Shown here piece by piece: positions 7,585 to 13,927 of a stretch of DNA of 15,624 bases. Made by a program: the position numbers and the translations under genes. This stretch comes from SURF-21 sp964592775. Lineage in GTDB: Bacteria > Actinomycetota > Geothermincolia > Geothermincolales > RBG-13-55-18. Position 1 is the first letter of the stretch; each line of letters opens with the position of its first letter. The stretch spans positions 1 to 15,624 of the forward strand of contig CAZQFX010000065.1 in NCBI GenBank assembly GCA_964592775.1, read 5' to 3'. The notes beneath the pieces were generated by a model that worked only from the letters and a program-made list of their open reading frames with translations, did no database searches and was not told where the DNA came from.

Positions 7585-9015
7585 TCACTCCCGCGTTTCC
7601 GGCTCCTCCGCCGTGCCGATGCCCTTGAAGGCCTCCACTATGAGGTCGACCTCGCCGTCGCGCGCGGTGCGCATGTCCAGGATGACGCGGTCCTCCTTTA
7701 TGCGGCAGATGACGGGCGGTTCCGCCCCCCGCAGCCCGGCTTCGATGGCGTTCGCGCTGTGGTCGGGTGAGGTTACGGCGACGGTCCAGGTGGGGAGGTC
7801 TTCCATGGGGAGGGCGCCCCCGCCGGCACGCGAGACGTCCTCGACGACCTCGGCCTCGAAGCCGCTCTCCGCCGCGATCTTCTTCGCCAGCCCCTTCGCC
7901 CTCTTGCGCAGGGCCTCGGGGTCGGCGGTGAGCATGGCCAGGGTGGGGATCTCCCTGACCGCCCGCTCCGGGTCCAGGTACTGGCGCAGGGTCGCCTCCA
8001 TGGCCGCGATAGTCAGCTTGTCCACCCGCAGCGCCCGGGCGAGGGGGTGCCTGGCCATGGCCTCCACCAGGTCGGACCGGCCGAGCGCTATACCGCCCTG
8101 CGGCCCCCCCAGGAGCTTGTCCCCGCTGAAAGAGACGAGGTCGGCCCCGTCCTCGAGGGAGCGCGTAATGGTCGGCTCGTAGGTAAGGCCGTGTTGTGAG
8201 ATGTCGACGTACACGCCGCTCCCCAGGTCGTCCAGGAAGACCAGTTCGTATTCGCGCGCGAGGGCGGCGAGTTCCTTCGTGTCCGCCTCGGCGGTGAAAC
8301 CCATGATGCGGTAGTTGCTGGGATGGGCGCGCATGATCATGGCCGTGTCGCTGGTGATGGCCCGGCGGTAGTCATCCAGGTAGGTCTTGTTGGTCGTGCC
8401 CACCTCGACCAGGCGCGCGCCGCTCTGGGCCATGACGTCCGGCAGCCGGAAGGACCCGCCGATCTCTATGAGCTGCCCGCGGCTGACGATGACCTCCCCG
8501 CCGGCGGCGTGGGCGGTGAGGGCCAGCAGCACCGCCGCCGCGTTGTTGTTCACCACCAGGGCCGACTCGGCGCCGGTCAGCTCGCACAGCAGCTTGCGGA
8601 GGTGGGCCTGGCGGGACCCGCGCGAGCCGTCCTCGAGCTCGAACTCGAGGTTGCTGTAATGCTCCCCGGCCTCGGCCACCGCCTCTAGGGCGGCCCGGGA
8701 GAGGAGTGAGCGGCCCAGATTGGTATGGACGACCACTCCGGTGGCGTTGATCACCCTCCTCAGGCTCTTGTGCATCCTCTCCTCGACCTCTTTCTCCACC
8801 AGGGTGACCAGTTCGTCGGTGTCCGTCCTGATCTTCCCCAGGGACATCTCGTCCCTGGCTGCCATGATGGCCTCGCGCACGCCGTCCAGCACCACGCGGG
8901 AGGCCTCGGTGACCAGCTCGCGCGGCACCCCTCCGCCCAGCTTGCGGCTGCGGTAAACGGCCTGGATGAGGTCGTTCACCGAGGACAGGCTCCGCAGGTA
9001 GACTTTCTTTTCCAT
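7585..9015 (-). CDS. selA: L-seryl-tRNA(Sec) selenium transferase SelA
   Basis: A PLP-dependent enzyme that converts Ser-tRNA(Sec) to Sec-tRNA(Sec) using selenophosphate; it works as a large ring-shaped oligomer in the cytoplasm. The 476-residue length is typical. Landmarks: N-terminal helical domain (to about 85) that contacts the tRNA, INATGVVVHTNLGRSLLS (89-106), VNNNAAAVLLAL (155-166), RGQLIEIGGSFRLPD (179-193), EVGTTNKT (204-211), and SFSGDKLLGGPQGG (295-308), in which Lys300 is the expected PLP Schiff-base lysine. The ATG at 9015 has no Shine-Dalgarno; a TACACT box lies 8 bases upstream. It precedes selB on the same strand. The gene is intact and is unlikely to be anything else. Confidence 0.97.
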   Translation of the reverse strand: MEKKVYLRSLSSVNDLIQAVYRSRKLGGGVPRELVTEASRVVLDGVREAIMAARDEMSLGKIRTDTDELVTLVEKEVEERMHKSLRRVINATGVVVHTNLGRSLLSRAALEAVAEAGEHYSNLEFELEDGSRGSRQAHLRKLLCELTGAESALVVNNNAAAVLLALTAHAAGGEVIVSRGQLIEIGGSFRLPDVMAQSGARLVEVGTTNKTYLDDYRRAITSDTAMIMRAHPSNYRIMGFTAEADTKELAALAREYELVFLDDLGSGVYVDISQHGLTYEPTITRSLEDGADLVSFSGDKLLGGPQGGIALGRSDLVEAMARHPLARALRVDKLTIAAMEATLRQYLDPERAVREIPTLAMLTADPEALRKRAKGLAKKIAAESGFEAEVVEDVSRAGGGALPMEDLPTWTVAVTSPDHSANAIEAGLRGAEPPVICRIKEDRVILDMRTARDGEVDLIVEAFKGIGTAEEPETRE

Positions 9016-9023
9016 CGAGATAT

Positions 9024-9029
9024 AGTGTA
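9024..9029 (-). promoter_or_regulatory. Candidate -10 box for selA (leaderless type)
   Basis: TACACT on the minus strand, 8 bases before the selA ATG, with no Shine-Dalgarno between. It matches the arrangement before apbE and the LysR gene. No clear -35. It would let selA-selB be transcribed independently of the toxin-antitoxin pair upstream. Confidence 0.35.
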
Positions 9030-9111
9030 AACGCTAATCAGGCCGACCGCCATCGCGGGTATCGAGGCAGGACGTTACATGTACGACTTGACATGATCTA
9101 TGAAGTGATAA

Positions 9112-9122
9112 TGCCAGGCACC
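9112..9122. repeat. Single REP-like core TGCCAGGCACC
   Basis: An 11-base near-palindromic core related to the two repeats at 5120-5184. It lies between the toxin stop and the selA start, just beyond the 3' end of the toxin gene. Its base pattern (GGTGCC/GGCACC arms) could form a small hairpin. Confidence 0.4.
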
Positions 9123-9136
9123 TCGAGGGAACAGGG

Positions 9137-9406
9137 CTATCTATAGGCTTCGCCGCGGGGAAGGATGGCGTAGACGTACAGGGTCTTTGATTCCGTGTCG
9201 GGGGTGAAGAGGACCCTCCATTCGCCGACCCTCATGCGATAGTCCCCGTGCAATTCTCCGGTGAGCGCCCCGACGTTCTTGTGATGAAACGGGTTGCGGG
9301 TTTCCTCCAGGTCGTAGAGCGCTTCCTTTATCCTTGCCCTGGCCTTTTTATCAAGCCTGCGGTACTGCTTTTCGGCCGCCGGCTTGACCTCAATCCGCCA
9401 GCTCAT
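9137..9406 (-). CDS. RelE/ParE-superfamily toxin
   Basis: An 89-residue protein of the RelE/ParE toxin fold. Visible features: an N-terminal strand WRIEVKPAAEKQYRRLD, a helical pair rich in Lys/Arg (DKKARARIKEALYDLEE), then GELHGDYRMRVGEWRVLFTPD, the conserved G-xYR-xRxG-x-RVLF block of the family, and the C-terminal YVYAILPRGEAYR. RelE members are ribosome-dependent mRNA endonucleases, whereas ParE members poison gyrase; the RVG-WRV block and Arg-rich end fit the RelE side, but this cannot be settled by eye. Its start overlaps the antitoxin's end by 17 bases, so the two are translationally coupled. It lies between yedF and selA and has no evident link to selenium. Confidence 0.85.
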   Translation of the reverse strand: MSWRIEVKPAAEKQYRRLDKKARARIKEALYDLEETRNPFHHKNVGALTGELHGDYRMRVGEWRVLFTPDTESKTLYVYAILPRGEAYR

Positions 9407-9629
9407 CCAGGGCCTTTCCCTTCACGCCCTTCTCGACCTCTCCCTTGCCCTTGCGGATGACTTCCACCCATTCGGGCTTCGAGAGCAGTTCTAGGGTCTC
9501 GCGGTGCCTCTCGACGTACTCGTCGATCAGCTCCGTCAGAACCTCCTTTATATTTCTCTTCTCCAGGCTGGCGATCACCTTGAGCTCATCGCGCTTGTCC
9601 TCTGGTATGCGAACCGTGACCGTTGACAC
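9390..9629 (-). CDS. Ribbon-helix-helix antitoxin
   Basis: A 79-residue antitoxin upstream of the toxin. The N-terminus STVTVRIPEDKRDELKVIAS is a ribbon-helix-helix DNA-binding arm (beta strand with alternating residues, then two helices, about 1-45); the C-terminal half (ERHRETLELLSKPEW onwards) is charged, as expected for the part that wraps the toxin. The start is GTG at 9629: an in-frame stop lies 21 bases upstream, no other start codon intervenes, and AGGAGG is seven bases before it. The two palindromes just upstream are probably its autoregulatory operators. Confidence 0.85.
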   Translation of the reverse strand: MSTVTVRIPEDKRDELKVIASLEKRNIKEVLTELIDEYVERHRETLELLSKPEWVEVIRKGKGEVEKGVKGKALDELAD

Positions 9630-9654
9630 CCAACCACCTCCTCTTATTTATGTA

Positions 9655-9682
9655 TCTACAAGTAGAATAATCTACAAGTAGA
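9655..9682 (-). promoter_or_regulatory. Tandem palindromic operators of the toxin-antitoxin pair
   Basis: TCTACAAGTAGA occurs twice, at 9655-9666 and 9671-9682, with starts 16 bases apart. Each copy is a dyad of TCTAC/GTAGA arms around AA. They lie 26 bases upstream of the antitoxin GTG, in the promoter region. Ribbon-helix-helix antitoxins bind such repeated short sites as paired dimers to repress their own operon. Confidence 0.7.
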
Positions 9683-9990
9683 TTAATGTCAATTGAGCTG
9701 TTACTTGACTCCTTCTTGAGGAGTCCACGTAACATAGGTTGAAGGATCGGATGGATGCTCTGGCATGAAATGGATTCCATAAATGCTCTCAATAATGATG
9801 GCTCTTCGCCATAAAGTGTGGGCAATCCGGATGGCATTTGATGTGCGATGGTTTACCCATACCTTAACTACTAGCTCTTTTCCGTACTGGCGCTAAATCA
9901 CTTGCATCTCTCTACCCACACTTCTGGGAGAAGGACCTATTGATCTAACCCGTTTCTTATTGCTTATCCTGGCTGAGGTAACCTTGTAAA
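9683..9990. other. Lower-GC spacer between the toxin-antitoxin pair and yedF
   Basis: About 300 bases without a gene I can support. Composition is clearly more AT-rich than the neighbouring sel genes, which fits the edge of a transferred toxin-antitoxin cassette. One open frame on the minus strand (9586-9837) runs through the operators and into the antitoxin and resembles nothing known. No T-run terminator is seen after yedF. Confidence 0.45.
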
Positions 9991-10584
9991 TCAGATGGTG
10001 AGGGTGTTGGTGGCGACCTGCATGGTGGAAAGGATCTCGTACATGTTGCTGACCTCGCCCACCGCCAGCCTCTCCTTTACACAGAAGTAATCCAGGCAGG
10101 TGCCGCATACCAGTATCTCCACGCCTGCCTCATGCAACTTGGACAGCGCCTCCACCGTGGCCTCGCCCTCCACCGCCAGCATGGCGCCGCGGTTGAAGAG
10201 CACCATCCTCCAGGGGAGGGGGTCGCTTTCAAGCAAGGTGTTGAGGAAAGCCTTGAGCAGCACCCTACCCAGCTCGTCGTCCCCGCGCCCCATGACATCC
10301 GACAAGAGTATGACAACGATACGTTGCTCGGTCTCCGCAGCGGATGGCCGCGGTGTCTCGGTACCTTCAGCCTCGCGCGAGATGGCGATCCTGAAATCCC
10401 GCCCCTCCTCCGCGACCTCCACCCGGCACCCTTGGGAGGACGCGAAGCGGCAGACGTTGTCGCGCGCGGTGGGGTTGTCCACCAGCACCTCCAGCTCATG
10501 GGCTCCCGCCTTGAGGGCGCCCCTGGTGCGCACCACCGGCCCGGGACAGGCCAGGCCCCGCGCGTCCAATAATTCTCCCATCAT
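9991..10584 (-). CDS. yedF: Selenium-metabolism protein YedF (TusA-like domain plus DsrE-like domain)
   Basis: A 197-residue two-domain protein. The N-terminal TusA/SirA-like domain (to about 75) carries LDARGLACPGPVVRT with the family's CPxP motif (Cys13, Pro14, Pro16), the site that carries sulfur or possibly selenium. The C-terminal domain (from about 92, RIVVILLSDVMGRGDDELG) is DsrE-like and has Cys residues in ILVCGTCLDYFCVKE. This layout matches the YedF family, which co-occurs with selD and is suspected of handling selenium; its exact reaction is not established. It is downstream of selD on the same strand. The start is ambiguous between ATG 10584 and ATG 10581; the GAGGAGG just upstream is better spaced for 10581. 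Confidence 0.88.
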   Translation of the reverse strand: MMGELLDARGLACPGPVVRTRGALKAGAHELEVLVDNPTARDNVCRFASSQGCRVEVAEEGRDFRIAISREAEGTETPRPSAAETEQRIVVILLSDVMGRGDDELGRVLLKAFLNTLLESDPLPWRMVLFNRGAMLAVEGEATVEALSKLHEAGVEILVCGTCLDYFCVKERLAVGEVSNMYEILSTMQVATNTLTI

Positions 10585-10781
10585 GCCTCCTCGAACGCAT
10601 CTGTTTCAGTCTGACCCATGCACGCCGGTATCGGCGAATCGGCACTTGCCACCCCGGGCTTCATCGCCGGTACGCTCCGATCTTGAGTGGCGGTCGCACC
10701 CAACGGGCAGCGATAGACGGCAAATGGTGAAAAGCTTACCCGGATACCATGATCATGAGCGCTGCCTCCCGCTTCCGGCAT
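10581..10781 (-). CDS. Doubtful small ORF between selD and yedF
   Basis: A 66-codon open frame fills the 207-base gap between selD and yedF. Its TGA overlaps the yedF ATG in the coupled form ATGA. The ATG at 10781 has GGAGG only one base away, too close for normal initiation. The product (MPEAGGSAHDHGIRVSFSPF at its start) has two Cys and matches no family I know; it lacks the pattern of the DUF3343 selenium-associated proteins sometimes found here. In GC-rich DNA an open frame of this size easily arises by chance. Confidence 0.2.
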   Translation of the reverse strand: MPEAGGSAHDHGIRVSFSPFAVYRCPLGATATQDRSVPAMKPGVASADSPIPACMGQTETDAFEEA

Positions 10782-10791
10782 TCCTCCAATG

Positions 10792-11832
10792 TCATAGAAG
10801 CACTCCAAGCAGGGGAGACGCGCTCTCCACGAACCTCCCTATCTCCGCCCAGCCTTCGTCTCCGCCCATCTCCCGCGCGAAGACCTCCAGGCCTTGCGTG
10901 GGAAGGGCCACCAGGAGCCCGCCCGAGGTCTGGGGGTCGAAGAGCAGGTCGCGGTCTACCCCGTCCAATCCGGCCGGCAGGCCCACTTTCCCCTCCAGGA
11001 AGTCGCGGTTCCGGTGTGTCCCCGCCGGGACAGTGCCCATCCCCGCCATCTCGCGTGCATGGGCATAGACGGACAGGCTCGAGACGCGGACCTCGCAACC
11101 GAGGCCGCTATCGGGGAGCATGTTCGCGAGGTGTCCCAACAGCCCGAAACCGGTCACGTCGGTGCAGGCATGTGCCCCGGCCAGCAGGGCGGCCCGGGAA
11201 GCTTCCGCGTTGAGGCCGGCCATGCCCTCTATCGCCTCCCTCATCTCCTCCTCGACGATGAAGTCTCCCTTCAGCGCGGTTGCGAGTATACCCGTCCCCA
11301 ACGGTTTGGTCAGCACGAGGAGGTCGCCGGGCTCGGCGCCCAGGCAAGTCATGATGCGTCCGGGGTGCACCCTGCCGGTGACCGCCAGGCCGTATTTCGG
11401 CTCCTCGTCGTCAACGGTGTGGCCGCCCAAAAGGACGGCTCCGGCCTCCCTTACTTTGGCCAGTCCTCCTTCGAGTATCCCGGCCAGGATATCCATCCCC
11501 AGGGAGCAGGGGAAACAGACGATGTTCATGGCCGTGAGGGGCGTGCCCCCCATGGCGTAGATGTCGCTCAGGGCGTTGGCCGCCGCTATCTGCCCGAAGA
11601 GATAGGGGTCGTCCACGATGGGGGTGAAGAAATCCACGGTATGCACCAGGGCCGTTTCCTCGTCGAGCATGAATACGGCGGCATCGTCGGGGGTCTCCAG
11701 CCCCACCAGGATCTCCCGGCGCATGTCACCCCAGGGCAGCCGGCGCAACAGTTTCTCCAGGTCCTCCGGACCCATCTTGGCCGCTCACCCGGACTTGCTG
11801 GAAAGATGGGTCAACCGGGTTATCTCCGGCAT
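10792..11832 (-). CDS. selD: Selenide, water dikinase SelD, itself a selenoprotein (in-frame UGA at codon 16)
   Basis: SelD makes selenophosphate from selenide and ATP, the selenium donor for SelA. The first ATG after the in-frame stop is 11775, but that start drops the catalytic segment. Reading upstream, ATG 11832 has AGGAGG seven bases before it and gives MPEITRLTHLSSKSGUAAK, where U is TGA at 11785-11787. This is the SelD active-site motif (C/U-x-x-K, Sec16 and Lys19). The 346-residue length is then normal. Further motifs: DDAAV (49-53), TVDFFTPIVDDP (65-76), NALSDIYAMGG (86-96), GGHTVDDEEPKYGLAVTG, DVTGFGLLGHL and FDPQTSGGLL, all classic for SelD. A SECIS-like hairpin follows the UGA. 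Automated annotation would shorten this gene by 19 codons. yedF lies downstream and an iron-sulfur flavoprotein gene upstream, same strand. Confidence 0.95.
11760..11787 (-). promoter_or_regulatory. Candidate bacterial SECIS element in selD with its UGA
   Basis: On the minus strand, the UGA (11787-11785) is followed after 12 bases by GGTCC-GGA-GGACC (11772-11760). That is a perfect 5-pair stem with a GGA loop, extendable by two G-T pairs. Bacterial SECIS hairpins sit directly downstream of UGA and present G at the tip of the loop for SelB. Position and loop fit; binding is untested. Confidence 0.7.
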
Positions 11833-11865
11833 TATAAAACCTCCTAATATAACTGATAATCTACT

Positions 11866-11871
11866 ATTATA
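11866..11871 (-). promoter_or_regulatory. Candidate -10 box for selD
   Basis: TATAAT on the minus strand in the AT-rich gap before selD. It would place the transcript start near 11859, leaving a 5' leader of about 27 bases that carries the AGGAGG site. No good -35 was found. Confidence 0.4.
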
Positions 11872-11936
11872 GCTTGCCGGATGGCACCGACGCCACGCAC
11901 CGGCCGGGATGTCCGGGTGCCTTTCCCGAGGCCGGC

Positions 11937-12548
11937 CTAGTCCACCGTCTCACCCAGGCTGCGGGATATCTCCATCACCAGGTGTTCTCCCGCGATATGG
12001 GCGTCTCGCAGCGCCGTGGGGTGTTTCTTGACGGCCCCTCTCTTGTCGATGCGGAAAAAGAGGAGCCGTTCGTAGTACTTGATGTCCAGCACGTCGAAGA
12101 ACATGTCCATGACCTTGAGGGCTCCGTCGAAGGCGCGGGGGTTGTCGACGCCGGCGGTGGCGAGGAAGAGGCCGCGCTTGGCGTGCCTGGTCTTGGGATC
12201 GCTGACCTCCTGCTTGAGGAGCACCTTGCGGGCCCAGATGCATTGATGGCGGTCGATAAGCGCTTTGGTCTGCGCGTTCAGCGAGTTGAAGTAGACCGGC
12301 GCGGCCATGATGATGCCGTGAGCGGAGGTGGTGTGTTTGTAGATCTTGTTCATGGTGTCGTCGATGGAGCACCCGCCCGTCTTGTCGCAGTCTCCGCACC
12401 CCTGGCAGGGAAAGATATCCCGCTTGCAGACGATTATCTTGTTTACGGTAGCCCCGGCCTCCCTGGCCCCCTTGAGGGCTTCGTCGAGGAGGGCGGCCGT
12501 GTTCCCGGTAAGGCGCGGGCTACCCGCTATCCCCAGGATGTTGACCAT
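11937..12548 (-). CDS. Iron-sulfur flavoprotein (NADPH-dependent FMN reductase-like, flavodoxin fold)
   Basis: A 203-residue redox protein. The N-terminus MVNILGIAGSPRLTGNTAAL is the FMN phosphate-binding loop (GSPR...GNT) of the flavodoxin-like FMN reductase family. Cys48, Cys51, Cys54 and Cys60 form the compact CxxCxxCx5C motif that holds a 4Fe-4S cluster in iron-sulfur flavoproteins (Isf family) of anaerobes. APVYFNSLNAQTKALIDR is the second flavin-contacting region. These proteins pass electrons between ferredoxin and small acceptors; the partner here is unknown. I chose ATG 12548 because it begins the conserved domain. A TTG at 12572 would add eight residues but falls inside a tetranucleotide repeat. 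It is upstream of selD on the same strand, 104 bases away, yet selD has its own -10, so a link to selenium is uncertain. Confidence 0.88.
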   Translation of the reverse strand: MVNILGIAGSPRLTGNTAALLDEALKGAREAGATVNKIIVCKRDIFPCQGCGDCDKTGGCSIDDTMNKIYKHTTSAHGIIMAAPVYFNSLNAQTKALIDRHQCIWARKVLLKQEVSDPKTRHAKRGLFLATAGVDNPRAFDGALKVMDMFFDVLDIKYYERLLFFRIDKRGAVKKHPTALRDAHIAGEHLVMEISRSLGETVD

Positions 12549-12561
12549 GGGTGCTGTCCCC

Positions 12562-12577
12562 CAAGCAAGCAAGCAAG
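12562..12577. repeat. Tetranucleotide repeat (CAAG)x4
   Basis: Four perfect CAAG units on the plus strand (CTTG on the minus strand), 13 bases upstream of the flavoprotein ATG. Four units is short for slippage. A possible ribosome site GGGGGA lies between the repeat and the ATG. Confidence 0.6.
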
Positions 12578-12776
12578 AAAATGAACATAACTTGGGCGTA
12601 TTTTATCCGATAGACTGGATAACCGCAATCTCTACGGAGGCGCGTCGAGGCGGGCTGCGCCACGGTGCACAGCGGACCGGGGTGGAGCTGGGAAAGGCCC
12701 AGAATGCGGATACCCCCGAGCGGCGTGGTCATTTGTGTACCTCCCCCTGTGTCTGCCTCTCGCGAAGGTAGAAAAA

Positions 12777-12854
12777 TGGTCGGGGTGAGAGGATTTGAAC
12801 CTCCGACCTCTGCGTCCCGAACGCAGCGCGCTGACCAAACTGCGCCACACCCCG
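12777..12854 (-). tRNA. tRNA-Pro (anticodon CGG)
   Basis: A 78-base tRNA with encoded CCA. Acceptor CGGGGTG pairs with CACCCCG over 7 bases, discriminator A, anticodon stem CTGCG/CGCAG with loop TTCGGGA (anticodon CGG at 12817-12819), T-loop TTCAAAT within GGAGG/CCTCT arms. The C1-G72 pair and the GG at the anticodon's second and third positions are proline identity elements. Downstream is a short run of five T after CCA. Confidence 0.96.
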
Positions 12855-12908
12855 ACCGAATACTCGTGCGGTTTTCAACCGTCCCTGCGGATATTCCAAC
12901 AGTTCCCT

Positions 12909-12914
12909 ATTATA
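12909..12914 (-). promoter_or_regulatory. Candidate -10 box for tRNA-Pro
   Basis: TATAAT preceded by TG (extended -10) on the minus strand, about 54 bases upstream of the tRNA-Pro 5' end. No strong -35. Position fits a tRNA promoter with a short processed leader. Confidence 0.4.
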
Positions 12915-13045
12915 CATAGGGCGCTGCGAAAGCGCACCGCCGCGCACCAGTTTGCGTTAAAGGGACGCGGGCGAGAATGGCACGAGAACACCCGGCCGCC
13001 GCAGGACCGTGGTGGAATCCCGTGCACGGCCCTGGATCCGGTGCG

Positions 13046-13074
13046 GTGACATTGCCGAAGGATGGTAAGATAAT
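13046..13074 (+). promoter_or_regulatory. Candidate sigma-70 type promoter for the NUDIX gene
   Basis: GTGACA (13046-13051), a 17-base spacer and GATAAT (13069-13074), each hexamer one base from consensus. The predicted transcript start is near 13081, about 49 bases before the TTG at 13130. This is the best-formed promoter in the window. Confidence 0.55.
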
Positions 13075-13129
13075 GGCGTCGGGAAACCGATATAGGTACC
13101 CTGAAAGGCACAGGAAGGAGCTTCCTTAA

Positions 13130-13927
13130 TTGCCGGCATTTCCCAAAGACGCCGCATCGGTGATCCTTCTGCGCGATGCCGCCGACCGGGACGGCATCGA
13201 GATGCTCATGGTGAGAAGGCATGCGCGGAGCGATTTCGCCGCGGACATGCACGTGTTCCCCGGAGGGATAGTGGAGGAATGCGATCACGATGAGGCCATG
13301 ACCGGATTGTGCGGGTCGTTCCGCCCCGAGAGCGCCGCCTCCATCATCGCGGACGCGCCCAGCCCCTCCAGAGCCCTGGGATTCTTCGTCGCGGGCATAA
13401 GGGAGACCTTCGAGGAGGCCGGCGTTCTGCTCGCGCGCGAGGCTTCGGGAGAGCTGGTTTCGCTCCGGGGTGAGGGTGCGGCGCGGTTCGCTTCCCTGCG
13501 CGAAGAGGTTATAGGGGGGCGGCTGTCATTTGCAGACATGATAGCGGAAGAGAGCCTGGAACTGGCGGCCGACCGCCTGGTATATTTCGCGCACTGGATC
13601 ACCCCGGAGCTCTCGCCCATCCGGTTCGACACCCGTTTTTTTCTGGCCCCCGCGCCACCCCATCAGGATGCGCTTCACGACAGCGTCGAGACGACCGCTC
13701 ACCTCTGGATCGTCCCCCGGGAAGCCCTGGAGAGGAACGAGAGCGGGACGTTCGCCATGCTCCCCCCGACGGTGATAAACATCATGGCCCTTGCGCGCTT
13801 CTCGAGTGTCGAGGATGCTTTGACTTCAACGCAGGGGAGGGATATCCCCGCCATCGCGCCCCAGGTCAGCTTCGAGGATGGCAGGATCAGGCTCCTTTTC
13901 CCCGGAGACCCCGGATACCAGACCTAG
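13130..13927 (+). CDS. NUDIX hydrolase (NUDT19/NUDT8-like)
   Basis: A 265-residue NUDIX-fold hydrolase, a family that cleaves nucleoside diphosphates linked to another group. The Nudix box is split by an insertion: HVFPGG at 41-46, then AGIRETFEEAGVLL at 88-101 carrying the RExxEExG core (Arg91, Glu92, Glu95, Glu96, Gly98) that binds the catalytic metal. Such split boxes and the later YFAHWITPELSPIRFDTRFF segment are typical of the NUDT19/NUDT8-like group, whose animal members act on coenzyme A and acyl-CoA; the substrate here is not known. The start is TTG at 13130: an in-frame TAA lies directly before it and AAGGAG is nine bases upstream. The next Met would delete the first strand of the fold. 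A promoter is visible upstream. Confidence 0.88.
   Translation: MPAFPKDAASVILLRDAADRDGIEMLMVRRHARSDFAADMHVFPGGIVEECDHDEAMTGLCGSFRPESAASIIADAPSPSRALGFFVAGIRETFEEAGVLLAREASGELVSLRGEGAARFASLREEVIGGRLSFADMIAEESLELAADRLVYFAHWITPELSPIRFDTRFFLAPAPPHQDALHDSVETTAHLWIVPREALERNESGTFAMLPPTVINIMALARFSSVEDALTSTQGRDIPAIAPQVSFEDGRIRLLFPGDPGYQT

Noticed and set aside
6325..7628. Long open frames overlapping selB on both strands (plus 6672-7628, 6796-7770; minus 6325-7566).
   Set aside because: All lie over the conserved GTPase domain of SelB and have low-complexity compositions typical of shadow frames.
9088..9112. A TTGACA at 9088-9093 with GATAAT downstream on the plus strand, looking like a promoter.
   Set aside because: The spacer is only about 13 bases and there is no plus-strand gene downstream.
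9586..9837. An 83-codon minus-strand frame through the toxin-antitoxin operators.
   Set aside because: It overlaps the antitoxin start in another frame, crosses the operator palindromes and has no ribosome site or recognisable motif.
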